From NCBI GenBank assembly GCA_020284085.1, contig JACEVL010000483.1, positions 837,505-901,504 of the forward strand: a DNA stretch of 64,000 bases, in the 5' to 3' direction. This document shows, piece after piece, positions 1-12,199 of the stretch. Position 1 is the first letter of the stretch; every line of letters starts with the position of its first letter. The notes beneath the pieces were generated by a model, which was not told where the DNA came from, searched no databases, and worked only from the letters and a program-made list of their open reading frames with translations. The translations under genes and the position numbers were made by a program. Source of the DNA: Aporrectodea caliginosa. Its lineage: Eukaryota; Annelida; Clitellata; Crassiclitellata; Lumbricidae.

Positions 1-441
1 CCTTCACAAGCATCGTTCGGTCGTTACAAGGGCCCCTTCACAAGCATCGTTCGGTCGTTACAAGGGTCCCTTCACAAGCATCGTTCGGTCGTTACAAGGG
101 CGCCATCACAAGCATCGTTCGGTCGTTACAAGAGCCCCTTCACAAGCATCGTTCGGTCGTTACAAAGGCCCTTTCACAAGCATCGTTCGGTCGTTACAAG
201 GGCTCCTTCACAAGCATCGTTCGGTCGTTACAAGGGTCCCTTCACAAGCATCGTTCGGTCGTTACAAGGGCTCCTTCACAAGCATCGTTCGGTCGTTACA
301 AGGGTCCCTTCACAAGCATCGTTCGGTCGTTACAAGGGCCTTTTCACAAGCATCGTTCGGTCGTTACAAGGGTCCCTTCACAAGCATCGTTCGGTTGTTA
401 CAAGGGCCCCTTCACAAGCATCTTTCGGCCTTTACGGGGTG
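1..441. repeat. 34-bp minisatellite array (about 13 units)
   Basis: A unit beginning CCTTCACAAGCATCGTTCGG recurs every 34 bp from position 1 to about 441. The variable bases sit mainly at the junction (GGGCC, GGGTC, GGGCT), and the last unit is degenerate. The array runs off the left edge, so its full length is unknown. No reading frame or spacer diversity is maintained. Confidence 0.95.
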
Positions 442-929
442 CTTTCCAGTGCCTGAGATCCACCGGTCAACGTCCAACTGCATGTACGGGCTCGTCCTGT
501 TTGGACTGCGGCGATTATAGACGACGTCTTCTGCCAGAATCGCGACGGTGTGGCTATGATCTGCTGTCCGGTTGTCGAAGTTCACGGCCCCGTTCGAGTC
601 GGTCTCTTATCGCCAAGGTGTCAGTTTCTGGCGGCTTGTTCGCTTTCGTGGTGGTCTATCACTCTGGTTTTGTCAGGGTGACGGTCGCCTTCTTCAATGA
701 GTTTCGCCGGTTGCTGGAAATCTCAACATCCGTGGCGACCGTCCTTACGATCTGACGACGCTGCGCGCGACCGAGCTGTTGGACATCTTTGGTGCAGTTC
801 AGAGTGTGACAAGCGCGAAACACGATCGCGGGAGCCTCCTGTACGTCGTCATCTTACGCCGGCTTACGTGAGGCCATCGGTGATCGATGTCATCGGTGTT
901 CCCACGGTGTGCGTCCGACCACCGTCTGG
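442..929. other. No recognisable gene
   Basis: Short open frames exist on both strands but none has a recognisable motif. The right end leads into a LINE remnant, so part of this may be decayed LINE sequence. Confidence 0.4.
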
Positions 930-1357
930 TGACCTGGCCTTCCATGCCTCCTCGGCCGCGACGCCTTTCTATTAATAACCGTTGTAAACCAGCGGCAACT
1001 GTCGTCAATGGTGACAGATTCAGTTTCGAAAGCATCTTTTCCCTTATCAACCAAAGCAATGTCAACAAACACTTTTTTAACATGATACAACCAGTATCGC
1101 AGAGTAAAGCTGATACACTTCTTCTTCAGCGCCTCTCTACTGCCTTTGGGTTGGTTGGACTCTTGAATGGCTTAGATCCTCTCTGAACTCTCAAACTGTG
1201 TGGTTGTTGGCTCCTCTAGGTCTACTTGGGGTCCCGCCTCTTTTGGTGTGCCCCATGGTTTCGTCCTAAATCTTCTCTATACGGCTGATCTCTGCCCTCT
1301 GCTGACGTCTCAGGGGCTCCTGCACCAAATCTTTGCGGATGATTCCAAGCTTACATC
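930..1357 (+). pseudogene. CR1/L2-like LINE reverse transcriptase remnant
   Basis: Around 1230-1350 the + strand encodes PASFGVPHGF, then a leucine-rich stretch, then IFADDSKLTS. These correspond to the VPQG and F/YADD blocks of non-LTR reverse transcriptases. Upstream, near 1120-1180, LLLQRLSTAFGL matches the helix before these blocks, but in another frame. The domain is collapsed by deletions and frameshifts and has no intact ORF. It belongs to the same broad group as the better fragment at 1972-2545. Confidence 0.65.
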
Positions 1358-1365
1358 CATTCCCA

Positions 1366-1445
1366 TCCATTCATTCTGAGAATTTATATAGCGCCTCTTC
1401 AAGATATATAATAAGAGGCGCTCTCTGCGCTAGCGTATTATGATG
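1366..1445 (-). mobile_element. LINE/SINE 3' end with (GAATG)n-type tail
   Basis: Read on the minus strand, the sequence ends in GGCGCTATATAAAT followed by CTCAGAATGAATG-like repeats. The same end occurs at 1505-1845, 19208-19650, 34940-35035 and 60085-60165. It is a short 5'-truncated copy. Confidence 0.6.
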
Positions 1446-1504
1446 GCAAGTGTAATTACGAGCGAAAAATCACATAAGTTAGCAAAACAATGCAGAGTAA
1501 CTGT

Positions 1505-1845
1505 AATTGAAAATTTATATAGCGCCGCTCAAATATTCAGAGGCGCTCCCGACCCAAATCAGTGCTGTCACTAACAAACACAATCGTCTTCAGGCGTTCC
1601 CGAAAAGAGGAAGAGGAAGGCTGAGGAGCTCAAGCAGACGCTGCTGCGGAAGATGGTTCCAGTTAGAGTGGCCGACATAAGCAAACCTTCTCGATTGAGC
1701 AGTAGCGCCGCTCATGCGAGGAACAATCAGAAAGCAGCTCAGATTCGATAGGCATGATGCAGTCAACTAGGTCAAGGCGATTTGCGAACAGAATACATCT
1801 TGAAGGCATAAAATCTTTGATAAAGACATCGAATAGGTCCGCCAC
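1505..1845 (-). mobile_element. 3' end of a CR1/L2-like LINE, truncated
   Basis: On the minus strand a decayed coding tail includes SSFRERLKTIVF, the type of C-terminal motif that follows the reverse transcriptase in CR1/L2-like elements. It then runs into GGGAGCGCCTCTGA and ends GCGCTATATAAATT. The 3' end matches the other GCGCTATATAAAT fragments in this window. No intact frame remains. Confidence 0.55.
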
Positions 1846-1971
1846 ACAAACCTAGCACCAGAGAAGTCCAACATGACCGTGATCTGGGTTCCGTAAGGGT
1901 CACTCTACAGAGTCCCTTCTTCTCCGTCTTCTTCTTGATATTTATGGCGCTATGGATAGGTCTCAGGTAAA

Positions 1972-2545
1972 CTCTGCTTGCCCTATATGACGTCAGCGCT
2001 GCCTTCGACTCGGTCGACCATGACCTCCTCCTGAGTCGGCGTTCTATAACTGTTGGGATAAGGGATTTACCACTCCTCTGGATCACTTCCTATCTTTCGG
2101 AACGCTCTAGCTCTACCATCTTTCACTCTTCGCGCTCGCCTTGGCATCCGGCTTCTTTTGGTCTCCCCCAGGGTTCTGTTCTTGGACCCCTTCTCTACAT
2201 CCTCTTTACAGCTGATGTGGAGTCTCTACTGCCATCCTGTTCTCTCATGAATCATTCTTACGCTGATGATGTTCAATCTTACACTCATTGCTCAGCGCGT
2301 CCCAAGCTGCTTCTGCTATCCGAGCCCTATCCTGTCCGAGACCTATCCTGCACAACTGACTGCCTTTCTGCCTGGATGCAATCTAATCGTCTGCGCCTAA
2401 ATCCTTTGAAAACTCAATATATCTAGCTTGGTACTCGCCAGCAACTGGATAAGCTGGACTTGGAGTCCCTCTCCGCTGAATTCCCTACCTTCGGTTTTTC
2501 CACCTCTGTCCTCAACTTATCCTGGACCAGGAACTGTCTTTCACG
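1972..2545 (+). pseudogene. CR1/L2-like LINE reverse transcriptase fragment
   Basis: The + strand reads LALYDVSAAFDSVDHDLLL (RT block A with the catalytic Asp), then FGLPQGSVLGPLLYILF (block B) and HSYADDVQSYTH (block C, YADD). It continues into SAWMQSNRLRLNPLKTQ, typical of the region after the catalytic box. A stop follows LKTQYI and the frame decays soon after. The upstream endonuclease and downstream C-terminus are missing, so it is a 5'-truncated dead copy. A tRNA-derived SINE abuts its 3' side. The family is inferred from the motifs. Confidence 0.85.
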
Positions 2546-2547
2546 GA

Positions 2548-2749
2548 GCACATGGTGTAGAGGTATGTTCGGTGCCTTGCAGCCGGAGGGTTGCAGGTTC
2601 GAATCCACCTCAAGCCGCCGCGTAGGGACCCTGGGCAAGTCATTCACTCGCAATTGCTCATGCGCTTCGGCGTGAAACTCCGATTCAGTGTCCGCGCTGT
2701 AGTCGGGAGCGCCTCTGAGTAGTTGTCTTGAAGGGGCGCTATATAAATT

Positions 2750-2750
<1 letters not shown>
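2548..2750 (+). mobile_element. tRNA-derived SINE, family 1 (copy 1)
   Basis: A tRNA-like head contains GGTTCGAATCC, an exact pol III B-box, about 45 bp from the 5' end. The body reads CTTCGGCGTGAAACTCCGAT and the 3' end is GGGGCGCTATATAAATTT. A second full copy lies at 28365-28602. The last 45 bp match the 3' end of the LINE at 19208-19650, so the SINE probably borrowed that LINE's retrotransposition tail. Confidence 0.85.
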
Positions 2751-2937
<187 letters not shown>

Positions 2938-4424
2938 CGAGCAAATGTTGCGCTTAGACGAAATTAATGAATCGTCGAAATAACGCAAAGTCGTCAGCGA
3001 CGTACATTGGCTGATAACATGAACAGACTCCAATCTGTCGCTCATATTTTTCGCCGAAAGAGGATCATCGGTAGCACATAAATACTTGACGGACTCATCG
3101 CACATGCAACCGTATTTGTAGTTGCTGTTTCTTTAGTTACAATTTTGTCAATCTCATGCAACTAATCTCCAAATTATTTGCCGGCTCTTGTACAGTAATA
3201 ACACCGCTTTCATCTGTGTTGAAAATCTGGTGCGAGTCAAGCCCTGTTAGGTGTTCATTTAATGGTTGTAAAAACTATACAACTTGTATTTGGTTAAAGC
3301 ACGAGCTGTAGGCTACTGGTTGCCTCAGGGATCCTTAGGCTTAGGCTTCGTTCATTGCGCCGTCTTATGTAATCAGACGCTCAGTCTTATCCAGCCAATT
3401 TCTCTTTTCTGATGAAAGGATGACCAAGCTCATTACACTCAGCAAATTTAAATGCCATAGACCTCAAATCAAGAAGTAACAATCCATAAAACGACGTTGG
3501 ATCTCAACAGCACAGTGACGTAATTATCTCATCTTCTTCAGTATAATCATACAGACGTTTAAACCTAGCCAAGCGGTGTATGCTCAACATTTTCATTCGC
3601 TTTGCAAATGAATTCCTTGGTATTCCACATTGCAGAAATACCTTACAGCTCACCGGGGGACATAGAAGTCAATGTACCTGCCTTCGCGCAGACAACTCAT
3701 TATCATCATCAAATAAATATAAGAAATAGTAACTATCTTGACCCGTGTTATGGTAAAAGTTACAGTGTGTTTCTTTTGCCTTACTAGCGGGGGGCCCGGA
3801 CACTCAGTCATTTAAAGTTGATGTCAAAGTTTCGTTTTAACTACCAATTTGAAGGTAACGGTCTGTAGATCAACATTTGTCCGAGGGACAGCAGTCAGAT
3901 AAAAAATAAAATGTGGGGGCTCGAAAAAACCCTATGGCCTATGGGAAATATGTGTATTTTTACCAGTAATTCCCGTCGCTAAATATGTCTCAATTCGGGG
4001 TGAAGCTCTTTTGTGCCTGTGACTCAAGCACTGCCTAAGTTTCGAGTCTATAGTGATAAGGATTCCTCGAGCGATGACATGTTGCCACCTATACTAGCCG
4101 ACTGATCTTGTGAGCATACCACACGCAAGTGGAGTACTGTTGACTGGCGTGCATATACTTAGGCCTACTGAACTGGTGTATTTCTTTACATCTGATACCG
4201 TTGATTATCTGGCGAATTTGACTGATCTTACTTTGTAGGCCTATGCATAGAGTTGATAATTAATTTCAGTCGAACGTTCCCAACAGTATTGATAACAATA
4301 AAACAAATAGTTCCAAAAGCTTTACTTATTAAAAATTATACAAATTTGCACGACAAACATGTTAAAAGTGAAGAAAATACGTATTTAACGTTTTCAATGT
4401 TCCTATATATGCCTATGCAAATTC
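2938..4424. other. No recognisable gene
   Basis: I see no convincing coding motif, RNA gene or terminal-repeat element here. A 61-codon frame at 3602-3787 has no recognisable features and no splice context. Confidence 0.5.
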
Positions 4425-4515
4425 TGTTAATAAGCTGGTTCCCGCGACTTCGCTTTTGTGGGCGCTGTAGAAATCGCGAGTTTACGATTATGATTACGAT
4501 TACGAATCCGTCAAT
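4425..4515 (+). mobile_element. 3' terminus of a LINE with (GATTAC)n tail
   Basis: The segment GCGACTTCGCTTTTGTGGGC...GTTTACGATTATGATTACGA matches the last 90 bp of the LINE that ends near 29392. The tail is a short GATTAC repeat. Only the extreme 3' end is present, as expected for severe 5' truncation. Confidence 0.7.
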
Positions 4516-4861
4516 TTTGCCCGAAAATCCCGGTAGAGGCACCCCTAAAATGGCGTGGTACGGAAGGGTATTAAAGAGACTTATTTTAGAACGTTTGCTG
4601 TCACGAGGAGGAAGCGATTAGATAGACCTAATCATACTTTATTCTGCGACTGTCGGATCAGGGTGCATGTTATCGCAGGTCTTGAAGAATGCACAATCAC
4701 GCGTCAAATAGAGGTAGCAGGATATCACTTTGAAAGTACAAGACAACACAGTGAACTTTAGCACATCTTTGCTATGAAACGTGCATTCCATAACTATCTG
4801 AAATAGCCACTTTCTGGCATAAAGCCTTACAGCCCAGTCCAGTCCAGTGGTGCTTCATGAA

Positions 4862-5160
4862 AGTGCTTCACAGTTAGCTACATTGGTAAGAGCGTAGGCT
4901 GCGCATTTCATGCGTCTCTGTGAAAGAGAGCATGCGGATCGCGGATCGCGATGCTGGCTTATTTAAGAGATTTCAATATCGGGCTAGCACGGTACTTGCA
5001 CGGGGACCTTAAATGGCGTGGCGTTCATTCAAACGGATGAGCGGTGGTGAAGGATCTCACCCGATCAATTCATTGAAAAATGAGTAGGCTCGAGGCCATA
5101 TACGGTCGCTAGAGAAAACCGCGAACATTTACATTTACATTTACTCAACCTAATGTAGAA
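4862..5160 (+). mobile_element. tRNA-derived SINE, family 4 (uninterrupted copy)
   Basis: The head reads TTAGCTACATTGGTAAGAGC, resembling a tRNA D-arm/A-box region. The body reads CTTAAATGGCGTGGCGTTCA and GATCTCACCCGATCAATTC, and it ends in an (ATTTAC)n tail. The same body occurs at 29393-29565 and 59695-59804, both interrupted by other elements, so this copy shows the ancestral arrangement. Confidence 0.75.
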
Positions 5161-5199
5161 ACTTAATAGCAAACTACATGTACTTGGTTGTGTTTGGGG

Positions 5200-5885
5200 G
5201 TATCATAGGACGATTGGTCATAGGACGATTGGTCATAGGACCTATTGGTCATAGAACTATTGGTCATAGGGCCTACCGGTCATAGGTCACATGGGTCATA
5301 GGGCCTGTCGGTCATAGGTCCTATCGGCGATGGGACTATCGAAGGCTATGGAAGGCTAAAACAGAGAAGTTTTTAAAACATGAACAACCATTTACTGGAT
5401 CATTTACAGTGATTTACTGTGAAATACGTAATACGAAATACGAACAATACCTAAAAGTCTGGAATTATCCTAATAAGTTTCTTGATTGGCACTGATTGTA
5501 TTTGTCTAAAAACGATCAGTGTCCCCAATTGATGCCTTTTATACTTGAGTAACATACGGGTCAAACGTTTATTATTTCGACCGAACGTTAAGTTCTTTGA
5601 AGTGAGTACTGTTGATGCCTGTAAGTAATTATCCTAATAAGTTTCTTGATTGGCACTGATTGTATTTGTCTAAAAAACGATGAATGTCCCTAACTGCTGC
5701 TTATTTTGCGTTCGGTGTGTTAAGCTTAAAATTAAGAATGTCCATAACTAACGACTACAACCAAATATGTTGGTTTACTAGCGGCATATGACCAATAGTC
5801 CTGTGACCAATAGGCACTATGACCAATCGTCCAAATGACCAATCGTCCTATGACCAATCGTCCTATGACCAATCGTCCTATAACC
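5200..5885. mobile_element. MITE with direct-repeat-built inverted ends
   Basis: The left end is a run of 15-bp units (ATAGGACGATTGGTC) from 5203 to about 5345. The right end, from 5783 to 5883, carries the same unit inverted (GACCAATCGTCCTAT). GTTTGGGG flanks both sides (5192-5199 and 5886-5893), an 8-bp target-site duplication. There is no coding potential in the 430-bp core. A related degenerate run at 8635-8705 may be another end. Confidence 0.8.
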
Positions 5886-5936
5886 GTTTGGGGAGGGGAT
5901 GAGGAGAACCGTTTGGGGAGGGGATGAGGAGGAGAT
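5886..5936 (+). repeat. 25-bp direct duplication
   Basis: GTTTGGGGAGGGGATGAGGA occurs twice in a row just outside the MITE's right end. The first copy begins with the target-site duplication of that element. Confidence 0.7.
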
Positions 5937-6289
5937 ATGCACAAGACAAAACCGATGGTGCACCAAAATCAAGCCACAACTGCGTTTAATGATGATCGGT
6001 CCCCTCTAACACGGAGAGGCATCCAGTAGTCAAAAAGCAATTTCAATAAGACACGACTTAAGTTGAGAACAAACTGAGCAGAGCATCCCACCATCTAGTT
6101 CCAGCAACTGAAAAAGCACATTTACTGAAACAAATTATAGGTATTAGGCATTGTAGCCTAATTGTACTGTGTAATTATTATTACAAGTTTATATAGGGCT
6201 GCCAACTTTTGATTTTGCCATTCCGAGACGCATACCCAAATCCCAAATCGTACAGCATCGTAAAATCATTTAAAAACATATTTCAGCCT

Positions 6290-6560
6290 TCTTTTCATTC
6301 CTCATCCAACTTCTACTTCTACTATAACACATTTCCATCCCTCATCCAACGTTTACTTCTACTATAAATATTTTGATCGCTCACTCATCCAGCTTCTAGT
6401 TTTACTGCAAACATTTAGGATCAATACCATGGTTTCATCGCTCATCCAACTTCTACTTCTGCTATAAATAGCCTATGCTCATCCAACTTCTAAAGCTACT
6501 GTCATAATTAAGCATTAAGCATTAGCTCGTTGAACTTCTAGTTTTACTACAACATATATT
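6290..6560 (+). repeat. Degenerate tandem repeat (TCATCCAACTTCTA units)
   Basis: Five to six loosely spaced units contain TCATCCAACTTCTACTTCTA or close variants, 45-75 bp apart. Divergence is high and there is no coding frame. Confidence 0.6.
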
Positions 6561-7545
6561 TATGAACTGCTGTACGTATTTCCGGGACGCCCGCAGTTAA
6601 AAGACGTCTGCTGTCGTTTGGAGGGCTTCTTTGTTTCATCCAGCGTAATCATGTCACTTTATCTGTTTAGTGGGCAACGCTAAATAGTTAAAGGGAACTG
6701 ATAACTTGCTGTCCAGAAATCAAGTGGAAACTCAAGAACAGATTGTTCCAGCCTGTTTATCGTGTACTATATAGTAGCTGACGTCGCTGGGTTGTCTGTA
6801 GCCTCTGTCTATGCGTTATAGCATTTATCTTGTGTGCGACGTCTATCGGTCTTTCGTTCGATTGGTGTATGGTGTCTATGCCGCGTTCAACTTGCTCCAG
6901 CATCGCCTATGAAAATCATCATGATATGGCGAGATAATTTTAGTCTCGGCTTATTAGTTTCTCTCGCAAGTTGTTCATATTCATGCTTGCCGAGATCCAC
7001 GTGGTCGACTGTGGCGATAAAATACTTATTTTCAGACGCAGGCTGCTACTCTAATCTGCTGCACCTGCAGATGCCTATCGCCTGCCAGTGGCTACTGTCG
7101 ATAGACGCACACACAGTGATTTCCGTAACACAGAGCAAAGACGCGCATGCATGCGCACGTTACCTTGCGTTAACGTGCGCTATCTCGTATAGATCCGTAT
7201 ACATGTAGACCGACTGCTGAAGTTTCATAGACGGATGTGGGTACAGGTTGGCAGGCTACTGATAAAGCTGTAAAACTGTCATCTAACACTGTTTCATCAA
7301 CATTAAACAGTCGAGTTTGACGGAAATGTAGTTAATTCTCGATTTTTTTCCAAAACCGTCTGGAGTCCGTACCGAGAGGCTTGGATGGCATCGCATAAAA
7401 CCTCTCTACATAATCTTTTCCCGCAAATCCCTAATAGGCCTACTCAATAAAGTAAATTAGACTTATTTAGAAATTAGCCATTGTTGACTACTTTAATTAA
7501 TTGCTGGCTACAATCAATATTTGATTAAGAAGTTTGGTTTTTAAA
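6561..7545. other. No recognisable gene
   Basis: A 124-codon frame at 6834-7208 has no recognisable domain, and codon use does not suggest selection. I found no repeat family members here. Confidence 0.45.
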
Positions 7546-8540
7546 TAATTGCTAATTGAAGACCTTAGAGCAATAACCAGGTATGTCGAATATTATGAGT
7601 TTCTGGAAAATGGCTTCAAAGATCTGAAACTTCAAACTGCTGTATCTAACTCTAAGCCACTTGAGGACACATCGACAAGCTGTTTGAATCACCATGTAAC
7701 TATTATTGTCTTTAACAAAATTGGTACATAATGCAATGCGAAAGATAATATTATTGTTTTTACACGACATTTTGCTTCATATTGGGTTATTGACACAAAA
7801 AAACACTTAACCATCAGTATCATTACGGGTGCAGTAACAGGTTATGTGCAGAAAGTTTGTTCTCTAGCAGCTGCATTACCACACACGTCGTCTGGTGTTA
7901 GTCGACATACCTTTGGGGGGCCCGTGGCGCTTTGGATAACAGCTGGCACAGAGAGCGAGAGGTACCGAGTTCGAGCCCCCGTTGGGCGGATTTGCTTTGT
8001 AGGCTGCTATTAGCGCCGTTGTATTACATGGCTGCCTGTTCTGTTAGTAGTTAAGATTTCAATTGCATAACATGTAAATGTACAGCGCAGTGCGTTTGTC
8101 AGGCGCTTAATAAAGAAAAAGATTATTATTATTATTATTATTATTTATTATTATTCTTGCACGAGATGGTCGCTATTACACAGTGCGAAAATCATGCAAG
8201 AAGCGGATATGTAAAATAAACTGAGTGTTGCTCAGGTGTCATTACGAAGATTACAAGAAAAAAGGACAATCTTGTCATCATACCTGGATATTGCAACGGA
8301 GTAATGGTAGAATACTGCCGGATGCACAATACCACAATTATGTTGACATAACGTTTTTCGACAATGACAATAAAAAATATTCAGATCTATGCCGAATTCG
8401 CAGGGGATATAGATTACTTTATTCCAATCACGCTGGCATATTTGTTAGCAATACAATAAAGAAATATGTCGACATACCTGGTTATTATCACTTACTTGCC
8501 GGGTATGGCGCTAATACCTGCTCTAAGGTCTTAAATTGTT
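7546..8540. mobile_element. Candidate inverted-repeat element interrupted by a SINE
   Basis: The left end AATTGAAGACCTTAGAGCA, followed by ATAACCAGGTATGTCGA, is mirrored on the right by TCGACATACCTGGTTATTA and GCTCTAAGGTCTTAAATTG. The right side has about 30 extra bases between the two matching blocks. No clear target duplication is visible, so the boundaries are tentative. A SINE lies inside at 7925-8155. Confidence 0.5.
7925..8155 (+). mobile_element. tRNA-related SINE, family 5, with (ATT)n tail
   Basis: The head contains GAGTTCGAGCCCC, a B-box-like sequence. The body ends ACATGTAAATGTACAGCGCA, GTGCGTTTGTCAGGCGCTTA and AATAAAG, followed by ATT repeats. The same 3' half occurs at 63090-63280, also ending in (ATT)n. 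Confidence 0.7.
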
Positions 8541-8634
8541 AATAATATTGTTAGTTAGCTAATTGCTAGCTTAAACAAACCTTGCTTATTGCAAAGAAAT
8601 GCAGGCTGCGTACGAGAGATTGATCTGTGACTGA

Positions 8635-8705
8635 AAGGGCTAGTGATAGCCCTATGAGTGATGGTCCTGTAAGTGATAGTCCAATGAGCGATTGTCCTAG
8701 AATCC
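8635..8705 (+). repeat. Degenerate 15-bp repeats related to the 5200-5885 MITE end
   Basis: Units such as ATGAGCGATTGTCCT and AAGTGATAGTCCAATGAGCG resemble diverged forms of the MITE end unit. It could be an isolated end of a related element. Confidence 0.4.
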
Positions 8706-9169
8706 TCGAATCTACCAATGTCAAACCAAAGAACAGTTTCTTCCTTCATTCTCAGTATCCAGCGCACCAATCCGCTACCGTGTCATCTGCTACAGGCGAC
8801 CGTCTAGACCTATCACTAGATGGCTTCCAACGGAGGCAATCCAGGCAAAGAGGGTACGTCGTCGATTAGAGAGAAAATGAGGAAGTTCTGGGCGTGAGGA
8901 GGACAGACAGCGTTATCGTCGTTACTGCCGTGTAACAAACAAGCTCATAAACGATTCTAGAAGTTCGTTTTTCCAGAACCAACTTGATAGTGCTCAAAGT
9001 TCACGTGACCGATGGCGCATCTCCTAGCGTCTTCTGCACTCAAAGGAGACTGCCAACTGCCAGCGCTCAGACCCTGAGAATCAGACTCTTTGTTCTGACT
9101 TCGCTGCCTTTTTGTAAACAAAATTAACCATATAAAATGTACAATTGCTAGATGTACTACCAATTTAGC
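8706..9169. other. No recognisable gene
   Basis: Nothing here matches a protein family or repeat found elsewhere in the window. Confidence 0.4.
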
Positions 9170-10150
9170 ATGGAACTCGACTCTAACTTTTCTGGCGCTG
9201 CCTTTTATGACTTACCATCTGTCACCTACTTTGAAGTTTTTTAATCTTCGTAAAGGCATTGTCCCTAAATCATTCCCAATGGACTTCATACCTACACCAC
9301 TTATTCTTTATTGTTCTGATGCTTTCTCCCACCTTATTGCACACTTGGCCAACCTGTCTTTTGCTAGAGGGTGTTTCCTTCTTGCTTCAAATCTCCTTTA
9401 CTTACAAAAACCTGACCTTGACACCGGCAACATTTCTAACTTCAGACCTATCTCAAAGCTCAATGGCATTTCCAAGATCATCGAACGTCTCTTTATGGCG
9501 CATATCAAGAAACACATCACTTTCTCTACCAACTTCAGTCCTTATCAGTCAGCTTACCGCGAAGGCTATTCCACTGAAACTGCTCTTCTTCATACATTGG
9601 ATGAAATCTTCTCGTCTATTGACATTGCAAAAGACTGCATCTCATTATGCCTTCGACACCACAGACCATCCATCAGTTTCTCCTTACAAGACTCACCAAA
9701 AGCTTCGGTGTCTCTGGGACTGCCTTAAACTGGCTAGCTTCATACCTTTGTGTGTGACCGAAAACAGCAGGCAAACCATAGCCTGTTCCCTTGTCTCCTA
9801 TAGTCTTGTTTATGTTAATTCGGTTTTTGTGGGTCTCTCAGACCTCGAGCTCAACAGGCTGCAACGCATCAAAAACTCCTTGGCTCGCGTAGTGCTGCGT
9901 GTTTCACTACGAGTAGAACTGATGAGCTTCCTCAGGTCTACTCCACCAGCTTCATTGGTTTCCTGTTGAATTCAGCCTAAACTTTAAATTGGCCTGTCTG
10001 AACTACAAAGCCCTCAGCACCTGAGCCACGATGCAGAGCAGTTGTGGGCTCGTGTGCACCTTCCATGCCTCTGCTCCCAAGGAATGGAATCGACTGCCAC
10101 TCTCTCTCTCTTCGTAGTTCAAATTCACTTGCCGTCGTTTGATCCATCTT
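9170..10150 (+). pseudogene. CR1-like LINE fragment with internal deletion
   Basis: The + strand reads NFRPISKLNGISKIIERLFM and, further on, SPYQSAYREGYSTETALLHT (N-terminal RT blocks, 9430-9600). After a frame change come LELNRLQRIKNSLARVV and sequence resembling the LHWLPV region (9850-9990), from the LINE C-terminus. The catalytic F/YADD section between them is missing, so the copy is internally deleted and frameshifted. Similar C-terminal motifs occur in the LINEs at 18630 and 28603. Confidence 0.8.
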
Positions 10151-10503
10151 GTTTTTCTGTTTCACTCTTCTTTCGAGACACTCTGTAGGCACTCTGTATT
10201 GTTTACTTACGGCGAGATACCCATGTCTTCCATTTCGTAGCTAATCAACAGTGCCTAAAATAGCTGCTTCGTTCTACTGCTGTCGTCTTTCGTCTCCATG
10301 CATGCCTGAACTATTTTAAATATGGAAACAAGCACGTCGCCTAATAGCAGAAGAAATTAAATAATTTATTTAATTTCTACACATTAAGTAAGCATTGGCG
10401 GAAAGCATGGGGAGACAGAGAACGACTTCCCGAAAGTTTTGCCACCCCAAGTTAAATCTTATAATGAGGTACAGCAGATGAGACAGCGACACCATGCATC
10501 AGT

Positions 10504-10670
10504 TAAACCAAGTACTAAACCAAGTAATGAACCAAGCACTAAGCCAAGTACAAATTATTATACCAGGTACTAAACCAAGCACTAAGCCAAGTACTATTAT
10601 TATTAAAAGAGGTACTAAACACTAAGCCAGGTACTTATTATTAAACCTGGTATTAAACCAAGCATTGTCC
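10504..10670 (+). repeat. Degenerate 12-bp minisatellite (AAACCAAGTACT)
   Basis: The unit AAACCAAGTACT and variants (AAGCCAAGTACT, AAACCAAGCACT) repeat irregularly, interrupted by ATTATT runs. Confidence 0.85.
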
Positions 10671-12199
10671 TGTGTTTATTCAACTGTTATGCTTTCTTTG
10701 CCTTTTTTTACAACAATTTTTGACTTTAAATAATTCATGTTGGTTGGAATCATGAAATCGTCATATTGAGTCCAGAGTTGAACATGTTCTACAATCAGTC
10801 TGTTGATGTTCTAATCTACAGTATGTCAATACTGACCATCAAGCTTTGACATTTGCAGACTTGAACTATTTGTCACCACCAAATCACCAATTACGATGGC
10901 CACTGGTGGCTTGGCTGTGTAATGATGACATTTTATGAACAGAATGAAGTGGAAATAAACTTTCTGCCTCTATCCACTATCCACATCCAAGTGATCTACT
11001 GGCAGTATATTGTGTGGGTGTACTGACAGCAGGACTTCAACCAGCAACAAGCATTGTGAGAGCATACACACACTGAATGCCCATGATATGCAAGCTCCTA
11101 CAATAGCATTGGAAAGACAGAATATCTAGTATTGAAACTGGGAGGACCGGGAATGTTGATTTGAATTGTTATACTTATTAAAATTGACATTCTCACACTA
11201 TCAAAGAGAAAAAGACATCATTTAGCACCTTCTACATTTATTTACAGCGCCCTCATGTGACCATTCGAAAAATCATAACAAAACACTATAGACGATCGCA
11301 CTCAAAGATTTTCATCAGTTGTTTAGAACAATGAGATCTTTGAACAGAAAAAAGTTCATAAAATTACGAGAGTACAAAGTGACCTGGGTCAGGGTTACTA
11401 AGCTACAGTTGCTATATTTTGTTGGTTACTCAAAATAACTACTTGTAGACGCCTTGCCCATATGGAACATTCACTCAGCTTTAATTTTGTATTTTACTTT
11501 TGTTTCTATGTGCAATATGAGCTGAGATACAGCAGTGTAGCCCTCATCCGGTCAGCGTAAATTGGATCGTTTGGGTCGAGGTTCAGTAACCCATATATCT
11601 TACAACGGTTGACTCAACAATTTAAAAAATTGGGTTTGATAGCTTCTCATTTAGTTCTATTACCTTTCCAACTTTCATCAAAATCGGAGATGGTGATGCT
11701 GTTGAACTGACCCGGAATGACCCTTCTGTATTTCATATATTTACGCCTTATATGAACTCTGTAATTTGCATGAACTCGATGAACTATGGCCATTTGTGAA
11801 ATGTGCAGTCTGTGTCCCCTCATTTATGTTTAGGCTAATTGTCGTCTCTGTTCTCCTACACAAAATGAAAATAAGTTTCCCAAAAAATCTGTTCCTTAAA
11901 GATATGTACAGATTTTCGCCTCTGATAGTAAGCACGTTCTGTTGCAAAATAAGCCGAGCACAAAAATAAACAGCTACCAGATCTTTAGATATGGCAAGAT
12001 TGACTCTCTGTATCCCGTTATGCCCCAAATACTCAAAATTGCAAACCCGATATTTTGACACAATCTACTGAACTTGCACAATTTTGTTACGGGCACATAT
12101 GACTTTTTATATATAGCACTACATATTCATGATATAAGCTAACTTTAATAAAACTCCACTTTTCCAGACAAGCCTATATACGCACCTTTCTCTGCATAT
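10671..12199. other. No recognisable gene
   Basis: About 1.5 kb without a supportable coding exon, RNA gene or terminal-repeat element. Open frames at 11741-12061 and 11766-11969 overlap on opposite strands and show no motif. Confidence 0.45.

Noticed and set aside
1..441. Regular repeats reminiscent of a CRISPR array
   Set aside because: Units are contiguous 34-bp tandem copies with no unique spacers, and the sequence is plainly animal nuclear DNA.
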